Shown: positions 19,949 to 28,983 of the stretch, one piece after another | Layout of the letters: each line of letters begins with the position of its first letter | How positions within the stretch are numbered: the stretch's first letter is position 1 | Assembly: GCF_002834385.1 (NCBI RefSeq) | Contig: NZ_PITQ01000003.1 | Coordinates: 186,001 to 250,000, forward strand | Reading direction: 5' to 3' | DNA: 64,000 bases | From: Rahnella sp. AA | GTDB taxonomy: Bacteria; Pseudomonadota; Gammaproteobacteria; Enterobacterales; Enterobacteriaceae | Program-made: the position numbers and the translations under genes | Notes under the pieces: generated by a model | Databases searched by the model: none | What the model saw: only the letters and a program-made list of their open reading frames with translations | What the model was told of the DNA's origin: nothing

Positions 19949-20893
19949 ATGTTAGAACTGGTGGTTAAACGGCTGATATCAGCCATACCGACGCTGTTTC
20001 TGGTCACGCTGATGGTTTTCTCAATGCAGAAATTACTGCCGGGCGACCCGATCACGGCGATGGCGGGCGAAGAACGAGACCCGGCGGTGATTGCTCAGTT
20101 GCGCGAGCAATATCATCTCAACGATCCAATCCCCAGCCAGTATTTCCACTGGGTGGGTAACGCGCTGCGCGGTGACTTTGGTACGTCACTGCGCACGCAG
20201 GAACCGGTGTTGCAGCTGATTGCCAGCAAACTGCCGGTGACGCTGGAGCTGTCGATGCTGGCGATGATTGTCGCACTGATTATCGGCATCACGATGGGTG
20301 TGCTGGCGGCGGTCAATAAGGGCACCTGGATTGATAACGGCACCAACTTTCTGGCGCTGTCGGGGATTTCGATCCCCCATTTCTGGCTCGGGGTTCTGCT
20401 GATTATGTTCTTCTCGGTCAAACTGCACTGGCTTCCGGCGTCCGGCTACGTGCCGTTCTCGGAAGATCCGCTGCAAAACCTGAAAACCATGCTGCTGCCT
20501 GCGGCGGTGCTCGGTACAGGGCTTTCTGCCACGCTGATGCGCCATACCCGCGCAGCGATGATTGCGGTGCTGAAGGCCGATTACATCCGCACGGCACGCG
20601 CCAAAGGGCTGTTGCCGAAAAAGGTCATCATGAAACATGCGCTGCGCAATGCGCTGGTGCCAATCATCACGCTGACCACGTTGCTGTTCGGTGAACTGCT
20701 GGGCGGCGCAGTGCTCAGCGAGCAGGTTTTCACCATTCCCGGCTTCGGCAAGATGATTGTTGATTCGGTCTTTAACCGTGATTACGCGGTGGTTCAGGGC
20801 GTGGTAATGGTCGTGGCGGTCGGTTTTCTGCTGATGAATCTGCTGGCCGACGTGCTGTATGTGCTGGTTAACCCACGTATGCGGAGAGCCTGA
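19949..20893 (+). CDS. Peptide ABC importer permease, DppB type (operon A)
   Basis: This 314-residue membrane subunit has six predicted membrane segments. The N-terminal FSMQKLLPGDPITAMAGEERDP is typical of DppB/OppB/GsiC. The EAA-like coupling loop reads DYIRTARAKGLLPKKVIMKHALRNALVPI, where the permease contacts the ATPases. The start is preceded by a GAGGA-like site and lies 16 bp after the binding-protein gene. It forms a heterodimer with the permease encoded next. Confidence 0.93.
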   Translation: MLELVVKRLISAIPTLFLVTLMVFSMQKLLPGDPITAMAGEERDPAVIAQLREQYHLNDPIPSQYFHWVGNALRGDFGTSLRTQEPVLQLIASKLPVTLELSMLAMIVALIIGITMGVLAAVNKGTWIDNGTNFLALSGISIPHFWLGVLLIMFFSVKLHWLPASGYVPFSEDPLQNLKTMLLPAAVLGTGLSATLMRHTRAAMIAVLKADYIRTARAKGLLPKKVIMKHALRNALVPIITLTTLLFGELLGGAVLSEQVFTIPGFGKMIVDSVFNRDYAVVQGVVMVVAVGFLLMNLLADVLYVLVNPRMRRA

Positions 20894-20894
20894 A

Positions 20895-21770
20895 ATGAGT
20901 GTTTCCGTTATTACCGTGACCACCTCACTCAGCGCCCGCGAGCCGAACCGCGTCCTGCGTAAGTTTTTGCGTAATAAGAGCGCGGTCATCGGCGCGGTGC
21001 TGGTGCTGACTTTCGCTTTGCTGGCACTTCTGGCACCGTGGATATCGCCGTTTGATCCGATCAAAGCCGATTTCATGGCGGTGCGCAAAGCGCCTTCCGC
21101 CCTGCACTGGCTGGGCACCGACGAGCTGGGGCGCGATATCTTATCGCGTCTGTTCTGGGGCGCGCGCACTTCGCTGATGGCCGGTTGCGTGTCGGTGATT
21201 ATCGCGATTGTGATTGGTGTACCGCTGGGCCTGATTGCCGGTTACTGGCAGGGCTGGCTGGACGGGATTATTTCCCGCGTAGTCGAAGCGCTGCTGTCCT
21301 GCCCGTTTCTGGTGCTGGCGATTGCGCTCGGCGCATTTCTCGGGCCAAGCCTGGGCAATGCGATGATTGCTATCGGGCTTTCTGCGATGCCAATTTTTGC
21401 CCGTCTGACCCGTGCGCAGGTCATGAGCATCCGCAATGAGGAATACATTGAAGGCGCGCGGGCAATTGGTCTGCCTGACCGCTGGATTTTGCTGAAATAT
21501 GTGCTGCCCAACGTGCTGTCACCGATTCTGGTGCAGGCCACGCTGGCGGTGGCATCGGCCATTATTACCGAAGCCAGCCTGTCGTTTCTCGGGCTGGGGC
21601 AGCAACCGCCGGACGCCTCGTGGGGTGCGATGCTCAATACTGCGCGCAGCTTCCTCGAACAGTCGCCGTGGATGTCGATTTTCCCCGGACTGGCGATTTT
21701 TATGACGGTACAAGGTTTTAATTTGCTGGGCGACGGGCTGCGCGATGCGCTCGATCCCCGCGCTGAATAA
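20895..21770 (+). CDS. Peptide ABC importer permease, DppC type (operon A)
   Basis: This 291-residue second membrane subunit shows the DppC/OppC hallmarks LGTDELGRDILSRLFWGARTSL and the coupling loop EYIEGARAIGLPDRWILLKYVLPNVL, then LSFLGLGQQPPDASWG. I start it at the ATG at 20895, one base after the stop of the previous gene. The longer frame from 20859 would overlap that gene by 35 bases and has no family support. It is followed by the gamma-glutamyltransferase gene. Confidence 0.93.
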   Translation: MSVSVITVTTSLSAREPNRVLRKFLRNKSAVIGAVLVLTFALLALLAPWISPFDPIKADFMAVRKAPSALHWLGTDELGRDILSRLFWGARTSLMAGCVSVIIAIVIGVPLGLIAGYWQGWLDGIISRVVEALLSCPFLVLAIALGAFLGPSLGNAMIAIGLSAMPIFARLTRAQVMSIRNEEYIEGARAIGLPDRWILLKYVLPNVLSPILVQATLAVASAIITEASLSFLGLGQQPPDASWGAMLNTARSFLEQSPWMSIFPGLAIFMTVQGFNLLGDGLRDALDPRAE

Positions 21771-21793
21771 TGCGTTTTCTAAAAGGAATAAAG

Positions 21794-23401
21794 ATGTCTG
21801 AGAATTACGATTTTAACGTCGCTTATCCTACGTTGCGCCCGACGATGATGGGGGCCAATGCGGTCTGCGCTTCCCAGCCTTTGGCCGCACAGGCCGGGAT
21901 GAAAATGCTGATGCTCGGCGGGAACGCCGCCGACGCCGCCATCGCCACTGCGATGGCACTCACCGTACTGGAACCCAGCGGTAACGGCGTGGGCAGCGAC
22001 GCCTTTGCGATTATCTGGGACGGCAAAAAAGCTCACGGCCTGAACGCGTCTGGGCGCTCTCCCGCCGCGTGGACGCCGGAATATTTTGCAGCCAAAGGGC
22101 ATGAAGCGGTGCCAACCTATGGCTGGGACGCCGTCACCGTGCCCGGCGCCGTCTCCGGCTGGGTAGCCGTCGCGAAACGCTTCGGCACCCTGCCGCTGAC
22201 CACGCTGGCACAACCGGCGATCGACTACGCCCGCAACGGCTTCCCGGTATCGCCACTGATTGGCCGCCTGTGGGAAATTGCGGTGAAAAAATTGAGCAAC
22301 CAGCCGGGCTTCAGCGAGTGTTTCGCGCCTGAAGGCCGCGCGCCAAAAATCGGCGAAATCTTCCGTAATCCGCAGCTGGCCGACACGCTGGAGCTGATCG
22401 CCAAAACCGAAGGAGAAGCGTTCTACCGTGGCGAACTGGCCGATAAAATGATCGCCCACAGCCGCGAATTTGGCGGCGCGATGACGCACGATGACCTGGC
22501 GAATCACCAGGCCGACTGGGTAGACACCCTGCAACAGTCTTTCGCGGGCGGCTCGGTTCACGAACTGCCGCCAAATGGTCAGGGCATCGCCACGCTGATT
22601 GCGCTGGGCATTCTCGATAAGCTTAACATCGGCGATAAACCGGTGGATTCCGTCGAAACCACGCATCTGTGCATCGAGGCGATGAAACTGGCGCTGGCCG
22701 ATTTAGATCAGCACGTTACCGACAACGACCATATGCAGTTCGACCCGCAACTGTTCCTGAACGATGCATATCTGGAAGAACGTGCGCGCCTGATTGACCG
22801 CACAAAAGCCAGCGACGTGACCTACGGCGCACCGCGTCCGGGCGGCACGGTTTACCTCACCGCCGCCGACTCCAGCGGCATGATGGTGTCATTTATTCAG
22901 TCCAACTATATGGGTTTCGGTTCCGGCGTTGTCGTACCGGGAACCGGCATCAGTATGCAAAACCGGGGTTGCGGCTTCACGCTCGATCCGCAGCATGCCA
23001 ACTGCGTTGCGCCGAATAAACGCACGCTGCACACCATTATTCCGGCATTTGCGCAGGACGGCGAAGGCAAACCGCTGATGTCCTTCGGCCTGATGGGCGG
23101 CCCGATGCAGGCGCAGGGGCATCTGCAACTGGCGCTGCGCATTATGCTGTACAAACAGAATCCGCAGGCCGCCATCGACGCACCGCGCTGGCGGATCAAC
23201 GGTGGCCGTCAGGTGGCGATGGAAGCCACTTATGACCACAATACGCTGGCGGCGCTGCGCGCAATGGGGCATGAGCTGATTGTGGAAGACCCGCTTGGCG
23301 GCCATTCGTTTGGTGGCGCACAGGTGATTGTGGCAAATCCGGCGGGCGGGTATCTGGCGGGGACAGAATCAAGGAAAGACGGCCAGGCATTGGTGATGTG
23401 A
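21794..23401 (+). CDS. Gamma-glutamyltransferase family protein (operon A)
   Basis: This 535-residue enzyme of the N-terminal-nucleophile GGT family hydrolyses or transfers gamma-glutamyl groups, for example from glutathione. The chain starts ANAVCASQPLAAQAGMKMLMLGGNAADAAIATAM, a typical GGT N-terminus. The expected autocleavage site with the catalytic threonine lies in GGTVYLTAADSSG (about residue 352). No signal peptide is visible, so unlike E. coli Ggt it should work in the cytoplasm on imported substrate. AAAAGGAATAAAG precedes the ATG at 21794. Its place as last gene of the importer operon points to breakdown of imported gamma-glutamyl peptides. A repeat element follows immediately. Confidence 0.88.
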   Translation: MSENYDFNVAYPTLRPTMMGANAVCASQPLAAQAGMKMLMLGGNAADAAIATAMALTVLEPSGNGVGSDAFAIIWDGKKAHGLNASGRSPAAWTPEYFAAKGHEAVPTYGWDAVTVPGAVSGWVAVAKRFGTLPLTTLAQPAIDYARNGFPVSPLIGRLWEIAVKKLSNQPGFSECFAPEGRAPKIGEIFRNPQLADTLELIAKTEGEAFYRGELADKMIAHSREFGGAMTHDDLANHQADWVDTLQQSFAGGSVHELPPNGQGIATLIALGILDKLNIGDKPVDSVETTHLCIEAMKLALADLDQHVTDNDHMQFDPQLFLNDAYLEERARLIDRTKASDVTYGAPRPGGTVYLTAADSSGMMVSFIQSNYMGFGSGVVVPGTGISMQNRGCGFTLDPQHANCVAPNKRTLHTIIPAFAQDGEGKPLMSFGLMGGPMQAQGHLQLALRIMLYKQNPQAAIDAPRWRINGGRQVAMEATYDHNTLAALRAMGHELIVEDPLGGHSFGGAQVIVANPAGGYLAGTESRKDGQALVM

Positions 23402-24113
23402 GAAATTTTCGGTTTTTCACTTACCGTGGGGAGCTCATATAAGTCAACACCTTGGGTTGCCACCCAAACGGTCCTCAGGTCAAAATCGACGTCAAGGTCG
23501 TGGGCGTCGGCCCACACCGACTTGGGGGCGGCATATCGCCACCGCCCCCAAGACCCCCGGGCTCTTTCACTGCGCGCTACCGCTCGCTGGCACTGTTTCA
23601 GGCACAACAGCTATTGCCGCAAAATCCCGCCGCTCCGCGGTTCCCTCCACTCGGGTTACAAACCGCGCGGTAAAGATACGCGGTTTTCCACCTCTCATTA
23701 CGGCGTGATTTTTGAAAGCGGCCACAAACTTTCTAATTCACAACCTCACCGCTTATTGTTATCCAAAATGCCGTTGAATGTAGATAAGCCTTGGCCGCTA
23801 TCAGAAAGCTTGCTGAATGAGTGTTTCGAGACGTAAGGCTCGAAGACCGTAATGAAGGTACCGCGCAGCGGCAAGATTTCGCGGCAATAGCCGGAGTTGC
23901 TGAAACATAGCCAGCCAGCGACAGCGCGTGTTGTAAAAAGACGCGGAGAGTCCAGAGAGGGGCCGTCCTGGCCCTCTCTGGTCGGTTTCGGTGCGAAAAA
24001 CCATGTGATAACAGTTATTGAAAAACCGAAATTTTCTCGATCCAATTAAAAACTAAAATCGGTGTGGGCCGACGCCCACGACCTTGAAGTTGAAGTTGAA
24101 GTTGAAGTTGAAT
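23398..24113 (-). repeat. Modular palindromic repeat, copy 2 (reverse orientation)
   Basis: This is a repeat copy about 700 bp long. Left hairpins are TTGGGT/ACCCAA (23452-23467), GTGGGC/GCCCAC (23500-23515) and CTTGGGGGCGG (23521-23531) with CCGCCCCCAAG (23542-23552). Two long inverted arms meet near 23715-23790. The right hairpin is CCAGAGAGGG (23952-23961) with CCCTCTCTGG (23972-23981), then the GAAACCG module, a unit AAACCGAAATTTTCTCGATCC, a second GTGGGC/GCCCAC hairpin (24064-24079) and a hexanucleotide run. Module order is the reverse complement of copy 3. This is the only copy between genes of the same direction. Confidence 0.85.
24084..24113 (+). repeat. Hexanucleotide microsatellite at the end of repeat copy 2
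   Basis: Four TTGAAG units followed by one TTGAAT, directly after the GTGGGC/GCCCAC hairpin. The same position in copies 4 and 5 carries related hexamers of different number. Confidence 0.9.
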
Positions 24114-24260
24114 TTCCCCTTTGATCCCACATCCTCTGTGACACCCCTTCCAAATTTCACCTAAAAAAATGTAATTCGACGCCGGTCGTTTAAAAATTTG
24201 AAACACCGTTCTATAAATGGAGTGTTGAGTTTTTCGCACTTTCATATGGAGAACAAATCT

Positions 24261-25169
24261 ATGACCCGTCCACTGTTTCATGGCGTGATCCCGCCGGTTT
24301 CGACCATCCTGAATGAGAATGAACAGCTTGATCGCCAGGGAATGGCGCGTCTGATTGATTTCGCCATTGAAGGTGGCGTTAACGGTCTGTTTTTCCTCGG
24401 CAGTGCGGGCGAATTTGCGCATATGTCCCGCGAACTGCGCCACGAAGTCGCCGAATTTTGCACCAGACACGTCGCCGGACGCGTGCCGGTGCTGATTGGC
24501 GCGGCGCATCCCGGCACGGCGGAAACGCTGGCGTTTGCCCGGCACGCCAGAAGTGTCGGCGCGGACGGCGTAGTGGTGGTGAACCCGTATTACAATCCGA
24601 TTACGGAAGAAGCGTTGTACCTGCACTACAAAACCATTGCCGAAAACGCCGGCCTGCCGGTGGTGATGTATAACTATCCGGGGCTGACCGGCCAGTCAAT
24701 TCCCGTAAATCTGATTAAACGCCTGGCGCTGGATTGCCCGAATATTGTCGGCCTGAAAGATACCGTCGATAGCCTGAACCATATCCGCGAAACGCTGGCG
24801 GCGGTCAAACCGGTGCGCCCGGATTTCGCGGTGTTTTCCGGCTATGACGAATACCTGTTCGGCACGCTGATCCTCGGCGGTGACGGCGCCATTCCCGCCA
24901 GCGCAAACTTTGCGCCACAGCTCACCTGCGGTATTTACCGTGCGTTTAAAAAAAAGGATTTCGCGACCGCCGTTGAGCTGCAACAACGTCTGTCATTCCT
25001 GCCGCCGCTGTATTCGCTGGATACGCCGATTTACAACGTCATCAAATACGCCATCTCGCAGGCCGGCATCGAAGTGCCTGTTTATTCGCTGAAACCGGCG
25101 TTGCCGCTGAGCAATGACAAACAGAAAATCGTCCGTGAAATCCTTAAGCAGGCGGGCATTCTGAACTGA
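24261..25169 (+). CDS. DapA-family class I aldolase/lyase
   Basis: This 302-residue TIM-barrel protein belongs to the dihydrodipicolinate synthase / N-acetylneuraminate lyase family. The Schiff-base lysine is K166 in NIVGLKDT, and the tyrosine is in VMYNYPG. The substrate loop GSAGEFAHMS replaces the GTTGE of true DapA, which points to another 2-oxo-acid aldolase such as YagE-type enzymes rather than lysine biosynthesis. The ATG at 24261 (after GGAGAA) fits the usual N-terminus TRPLFHGVIPPVST. Upstream in-frame ATGs at 24198 and 24246 are less likely. It appears to be a single gene and its substrate is unknown. Confidence 0.87.
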   Translation: MTRPLFHGVIPPVSTILNENEQLDRQGMARLIDFAIEGGVNGLFFLGSAGEFAHMSRELRHEVAEFCTRHVAGRVPVLIGAAHPGTAETLAFARHARSVGADGVVVVNPYYNPITEEALYLHYKTIAENAGLPVVMYNYPGLTGQSIPVNLIKRLALDCPNIVGLKDTVDSLNHIRETLAAVKPVRPDFAVFSGYDEYLFGTLILGGDGAIPASANFAPQLTCGIYRAFKKKDFATAVELQQRLSFLPPLYSLDTPIYNVIKYAISQAGIEVPVYSLKPALPLSNDKQKIVREILKQAGILN

Positions 25170-25184
25170 TTGAATACCCTGACA

Positions 25185-25208
25185 TCCTCCCTCCGCGATG
25201 AGGGAGGA
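25185..25208. repeat. CCTCCCT-type hairpin upstream of fhuF
   Basis: TCCTCCCT (25185-25192) and AGGGAGGA (25201-25208) form a perfect 8-bp stem. No T-run follows. It resembles the C-rich hairpins inside operon C and may belong to the same class of short intergenic repeats, or act as a weak end signal for the aldolase transcript. Confidence 0.45.
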
Positions 25209-25223
25209 ACCCCCCTGACAGAT

Positions 25224-25242
25224 CTAAATCGAAATCATTACT
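25224..25242. promoter_or_regulatory. Weak Fur-box candidate upstream of fhuF
   Basis: The 19-bp stretch matches 11 of 19 positions of the Fur consensus, mainly in the right half (AATCATTA). It lies about 65 bp before fhuF, a gene usually under Fur control. The match is weak and rests partly on context. Confidence 0.3.
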
Positions 25243-25307
25243 ATTCCTGTTTGATATTCGTTACTCTATCCGCATGATTTATCGAACCGAATATCTTTCA
25301 TAACGTC

Positions 25308-26072
25308 ATGATGCAAACACTTCTCGACAGTTTCCGCGATACGCCTGTGAGCTGGGTGGCCGATACGTTTAAGCCGCTGACGCCGCTGGTCACCAACGCG
25401 ATACCGATGTCACATCTGACCACCGCCGAAGGCTGCGGCATCGTGCTGAAACGCTATCTGGATGCCAATGCCGCCGACGCCGCCCAGTGTGATAAACGCC
25501 GGGCGCGCATTTCGATGTGGTCACAGTGGTATTTCGCTACCCTGCTTCCGGCCTGGGTGATTGTGTCGTTACGCCACGGTTGGCAGTTGCCGATTGCGGC
25601 TGAAAATGTCTATCTGTGCATGCAGGAAGAAGGTTTACCGGCACAGATTTACCTGGACGGTGAAGGCGAAACGCTGATTTCGCAGGAGCCTATGGCACGG
25701 TTTGACGTGATGATCGAGCAGCAACTGCGCCCGATTTGCGAAGCTCTGGCAGAATTCTCCGGCCTGAAACCCGGCATTTACTGGAGCAATGCGGCCATCC
25801 GCGTCGGCTGGGGCGTGCAGCAGGCTGAGCTGGCCAATGCGGATATCTCCGATGGCACGGCACTGATGGAATCCCGCGAGCTACGCTACGGCGGCAAAAA
25901 CCCGCTTTTTCAGCCGATGCGTGCGGAAAACCCGGCAGACCCCGAAAGCCCGCAATACCGTAAACAGTGCTGCCTGCGCTACGATCTGGAAGACCACGCG
26001 ATGTGCCCTTCCTGCCCGTTATTGCTAGCAGAGCGTAAATCCGGCAAAAGACGCAAAACCGTCGCGGAGTAA
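25308..26072 (+). CDS. fhuF: Siderophore-iron reductase FhuF
   Basis: This 254-residue cytoplasmic protein reduces ferric siderophores (hydroxamates in E. coli) to release iron. The C-terminal cluster motif is exactly C-C-x10-C-x2-C (QCCLRYDL... MCPSC), which holds the unusual [2Fe-2S] centre of FhuF. The N-terminal part fits the ferric reductase domain. It starts at ATG 25308 with a second ATG next to it. No siderophore receptor gene is nearby, so it stands alone, as in E. coli. Iron repression through Fur is expected. Confidence 0.9.
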   Translation: MMQTLLDSFRDTPVSWVADTFKPLTPLVTNAIPMSHLTTAEGCGIVLKRYLDANAADAAQCDKRRARISMWSQWYFATLLPAWVIVSLRHGWQLPIAAENVYLCMQEEGLPAQIYLDGEGETLISQEPMARFDVMIEQQLRPICEALAEFSGLKPGIYWSNAAIRVGWGVQQAELANADISDGTALMESRELRYGGKNPLFQPMRAENPADPESPQYRKQCCLRYDLEDHAMCPSCPLLLAERKSGKRRKTVAE

Positions 26073-26188
26073 TTTGCTGATGCGCCAGCCACTTACCAAA
26101 CGGTAATAAGTTAAGCGTAAAAAATGATTGGATCTTAGTCTCATATAATTATAAGAATTACGTTATATAGACCAACGAGGCATTCATC

Positions 26189-26527
26189 ATGACAATGAAA
26201 AAACCTAAGAGCTGGCCATCCGCTCTGAACTCGCTGGCCTCAGAGGTTATTGATACTCTGGCGCAACCCGTTAACCGCGTATGGAACACGTTAACCGGCA
26301 ACCAGCAGCCGCTCAGAGCAAGGATTGTTCATCGTTATGCGATTCCGTCTACCCGTACCATCAGCGTAACGGAAGGATTCTTCGGGTTTATTCCGGTGGA
26401 ATCTTATGAAAATGAACGTTTTATTCTGGAAGTCGCGTACGCCGACAAACAGTATCAGGTAGAAGTACCACGCGCTTACTACCAGAGAAGTAACATCGGC
26501 GACGGTATCGATATCCACACGCTGTAA
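26189..26527 (+). CDS. Conserved-looking hypothetical protein, 112 residues
   Basis: I do not recognise this protein. It is basic at the N-terminus (MTMKKPKSWPSALNS), has no signal peptide and no membrane segment. The C-terminal half (from about residue 50) looks like a small beta-rich domain (RTISVTEGFFGFIPVESYENERFILEVAYADKQYQVEVP). The ribosome site GAGG lies eight bases before the ATG, and a strong terminator follows the stop, so it is a genuine single-gene unit. A TATAAT-like -10 lies at 26144-26149. Confidence 0.7.
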   Translation: MTMKKPKSWPSALNSLASEVIDTLAQPVNRVWNTLTGNQQPLRARIVHRYAIPSTRTISVTEGFFGFIPVESYENERFILEVAYADKQYQVEVPRAYYQRSNIGDGIDIHTL

Positions 26528-26544
26528 CGCCCTCTTCTTTAAAC

Positions 26545-26575
26545 AGGCTGCACCTTCACGGGCGCAGCCTTTTTT
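26545..26575 (+). terminator. Terminator after the 112-residue protein gene
   Basis: AGGCTGC (26545-26551) pairs with GCAGCCT (26564-26570), followed by six T residues. A clear intrinsic terminator. Confidence 0.8.
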
Positions 26576-26737
26576 ATGCGCTGAACTCTGCCGTTTCTGC
26601 CAAAAAATCTGCCTTACCCCACAGATTTCGCTTTTATTTTGTTCAATACATGAAAATTATTGACATAATAATCACCTGAATTTAGAAAATTATTTACATT
26701 CTATTCCCACCGTTTGTTTCCTTTTATGAGGTTAATG

Positions 26738-28057
26738 ATGACCCGCACCGGACAGCTTTCCCCTGCCTCTGCCAGCCAGTCACGCCGCGCGTTAGTCGCC
26801 GGTTCGGTGGGCAACTTTATCGAATGGTACGAATTTGGCGTTTACGGCTATCTGGCGACACTGATCGCCGGTAACTTTTTTACCCTCGAAGGCCAGACCG
26901 GCATGACCGGTTTGCTTCTGACGTACGCGTCGTTCGCGCTGGCCTTTTTCTGCCGCCCGATTGGCGCCATTATCTTTGGCCGCATCGGCGACCGCATTGG
27001 CCGTAAGCCCACGCTGATTGCAGTGGTGTTACTGATGACGCTCGCCACCGCCATCATCGGTATCCTGCCGACTTACGCTCAAATTGGCGTCACCGCGCCG
27101 CTGTTACTGACACTAATGCGTATGTTCCAGGGCCTGTTTGCAGGTGGTGAATTTGGCGGCGCAGTTTCACTGATGACGGAATTCGCCCCGAAAGGCAAAC
27201 GCGGGATTTACGGCGCATGGCAGTCTTTCACCGTGTCACTCGGCCTGCTAACCGGCGTGGCGCTGGTGGCCATTCTGGTGCAGTGGCTGCCGGATGCTGA
27301 AATGAAAGCCTGGGGCTGGCGCATTCCGTTCCTGCTGGCCCTGCCGATGGGGCTGGTGGCACTTTATCTGCGTCTGAAACTCGACGAAACGCCGACCTTT
27401 ATTGCCAGCCAGAAACCGGAAAAAAACGCGCCGCGCACGGAGGAAGAAAAAGCCTCAGCGCTGGCGACCGCCAAAGCTATCGCACTGGGGATTGGCCGCA
27501 TGATGGGCTGGTCGGCAGGCGGTTACACCTTTCTGGTGGTCATGCCGTCTTATCTGCAAACCTCGCTTCAGGCCACGTTTTTACAGGCACTGGTCGCGAC
27601 CGTGCTGGCGAACGTCGGTTTCGCGATTGCGATCCTGCCATCGGGCTGGCTGAGCGACAAAATCGGCCGCAAAAAAGTGATGATGATTGCCGTGCTGGCG
27701 GTGATTATTCTCAGCTTCCCGCTGCTGCATCTGCTGCAAAACCCGGAAAGCAGCCTGCTGGCAAAAGGCGTCGCCGTGCTGATTGCCGGTGCAACCATCG
27801 GCATGATTGCAGGCCCCGGCCCGGCGATGCTGGCGGAAATGTTCCCGACCCGCGTGCGTTATACCGGTCTCGGCCTGTCTTATTCGCTGTCAAACGCCGT
27901 GTTCTCCGGCTGCGCAGGGCTGATCATCACCGGCCTGATTAAAGAAACCGGGAATCTGGATATTCCTGCGTATTACGTGGTGGCGACCTGCGTGGTCAGC
28001 CTGTTTGCGCTGATGACGCTGCGCAAAGACGACCATCTTCGCGAACTGGAAAAATAA
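26738..28057 (+). CDS. MFS transporter, metabolite:H+ symporter (MHS) family
   Basis: This protein of about 439 residues is an inner-membrane importer of organic acids or similar metabolites (KgtP/ProP/ShiA family). Hallmarks are GSVGNFIEWYEFGVYGYLA near the N-terminus, FGRIGDRIGRKPTL after the second helix and RMFQGLFAGGEFGGA in helix 4. The ATG at 26738 lies six bases after GAGG; the adjoining ATG at 26735 is nearly as good. The RpiR-type regulator gene starts four bases after its stop, and a dehydrogenase gene follows. The three probably form one catabolic unit for an unknown hydroxy acid or sugar acid. Confidence 0.88.
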   Translation: MTRTGQLSPASASQSRRALVAGSVGNFIEWYEFGVYGYLATLIAGNFFTLEGQTGMTGLLLTYASFALAFFCRPIGAIIFGRIGDRIGRKPTLIAVVLLMTLATAIIGILPTYAQIGVTAPLLLTLMRMFQGLFAGGEFGGAVSLMTEFAPKGKRGIYGAWQSFTVSLGLLTGVALVAILVQWLPDAEMKAWGWRIPFLLALPMGLVALYLRLKLDETPTFIASQKPEKNAPRTEEEKASALATAKAIALGIGRMMGWSAGGYTFLVVMPSYLQTSLQATFLQALVATVLANVGFAIAILPSGWLSDKIGRKKVMMIAVLAVIILSFPLLHLLQNPESSLLAKGVAVLIAGATIGMIAGPGPAMLAEMFPTRVRYTGLGLSYSLSNAVFSGCAGLIITGLIKETGNLDIPAYYVVATCVVSLFALMTLRKDDHLRELEK

Positions 28058-28060
28058 CCG

Positions 28061-28909
28061 ATGAATCTGCAATCGCGCTTACAGGCTTTGCAGGGCAGCT
28101 TTTCACCGGCTGAAAAGCGGATTATTACCCTCATTATGCTGAGCCCGCCGGATGTCGCGAAATTGAGCGTCACCGCACTGGCGAAGCTTGCCGAAACCAG
28201 CACCGCCACGGTCGTGCGAACCAGCAAACGGTTAGGGTTTGAGGGGTATCCCGCGCTGCGGCTGGCGCTGGCGGCAGAACTGCCACTTGCGCTACCGCCC
28301 GCTGAATCGCCGCTGGCGGCAGACATTAATGAAACCGACTCCCCGAAGCAAATCCTGCATAAGCTGCTGGCGTTTGAGGTAGAAGGCGCGACGGCGACGG
28401 CGCAGTTGCTGAAAGGCGAATCGCTGGAAGAAGCCGTTGCAGCGCTGGCTCAGGCGCGGCGGATTGACGTCTACGGCGCAGGCGCGTCTTCGCTGGTGGC
28501 ACAGGATTTTTGCCAGAAACTGCGCCGCATCGGTTTTATCGCCCAGACGTTCGGCAGCACCGATGAAAGCCTGGTCAGCGCCTGTCAGTTAACGGCGGCA
28601 GATGTCGCGCTGGCGATTTCCCATTCCGGCGAAACGGCGGGCGTCCTGGATGCACTCCTGCACGCGAAAAACACCGGTGCGACAACGCTCGCTATCACCG
28701 CCAGTGGCCGGTCACCGCTCGCGCGCAAAGCCGATATTGTGCTGCTCACCAGCAGCCGCGAACTGGGTTTTCGCGCCGCCGCGATGGCGAGCCGCACCAG
28801 CCAGTTGCTGATTATCGATTGCCTGTATATCGGCGTCGCGCAGCGCTTCCCGGGCGCGCGGGAAGCCTTACGCAAGACCCATGACGCCGTGCGCCAGCGC
28901 CGCCGCTGA
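28061..28909 (+). CDS. RpiR/MurR-family transcriptional regulator
   Basis: This is a 282-residue regulator with an N-terminal HTH_6 domain (SFSPAEKRIITLIMLSPPDVAKLSVTALAKLAETSTATVVRTSKRLGFEGYPALR) and a C-terminal SIS sugar-phosphate-binding domain (VYGAGASSLVAQDFCQKL, then AISHSGETAGVLDALLHAK). Such proteins sense phosphorylated sugars or related metabolites. Three bases separate it from the transporter gene, so it is co-transcribed and probably controls the transporter and the following dehydrogenase. Confidence 0.9.
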   Translation: MNLQSRLQALQGSFSPAEKRIITLIMLSPPDVAKLSVTALAKLAETSTATVVRTSKRLGFEGYPALRLALAAELPLALPPAESPLAADINETDSPKQILHKLLAFEVEGATATAQLLKGESLEEAVAALAQARRIDVYGAGASSLVAQDFCQKLRRIGFIAQTFGSTDESLVSACQLTAADVALAISHSGETAGVLDALLHAKNTGATTLAITASGRSPLARKADIVLLTSSRELGFRAAAMASRTSQLLIIDCLYIGVAQRFPGAREALRKTHDAVRQRRR

Positions 28910-28943
28910 TATTCCGGCACTTCACAACACGCCTTCTATACTT

Positions 28944-28964
28944 CATAAAACACTCCGTTTTATG
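28944..28964. promoter_or_regulatory. Inverted repeat upstream of the dehydrogenase gene
   Basis: CATAAAAC (28944-28951) and GTTTTATG (28957-28964) form a perfect inverted repeat with a five-base spacer, about 20 bp before the dehydrogenase start. It could be the operator of the adjacent RpiR-type regulator. Confidence 0.4.
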
Positions 28965-28983
28965 CGTTTATCTGAGGGCAGCC

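Noticed and set aside
20186-21169. Long minus-strand frame opposite the two permease genes of operon A
   Set aside because: It is rich in His, Arg and Gln, a usual shadow of GC-rich membrane-protein genes, with no plausible domain. Similar shadows occur opposite many genes here.
25185-25220. Hairpin before fhuF considered as the end of an IS200/IS605-type element
   Set aside because: Only one short stem is visible and no transposase or second end is found, so the call is not supported.
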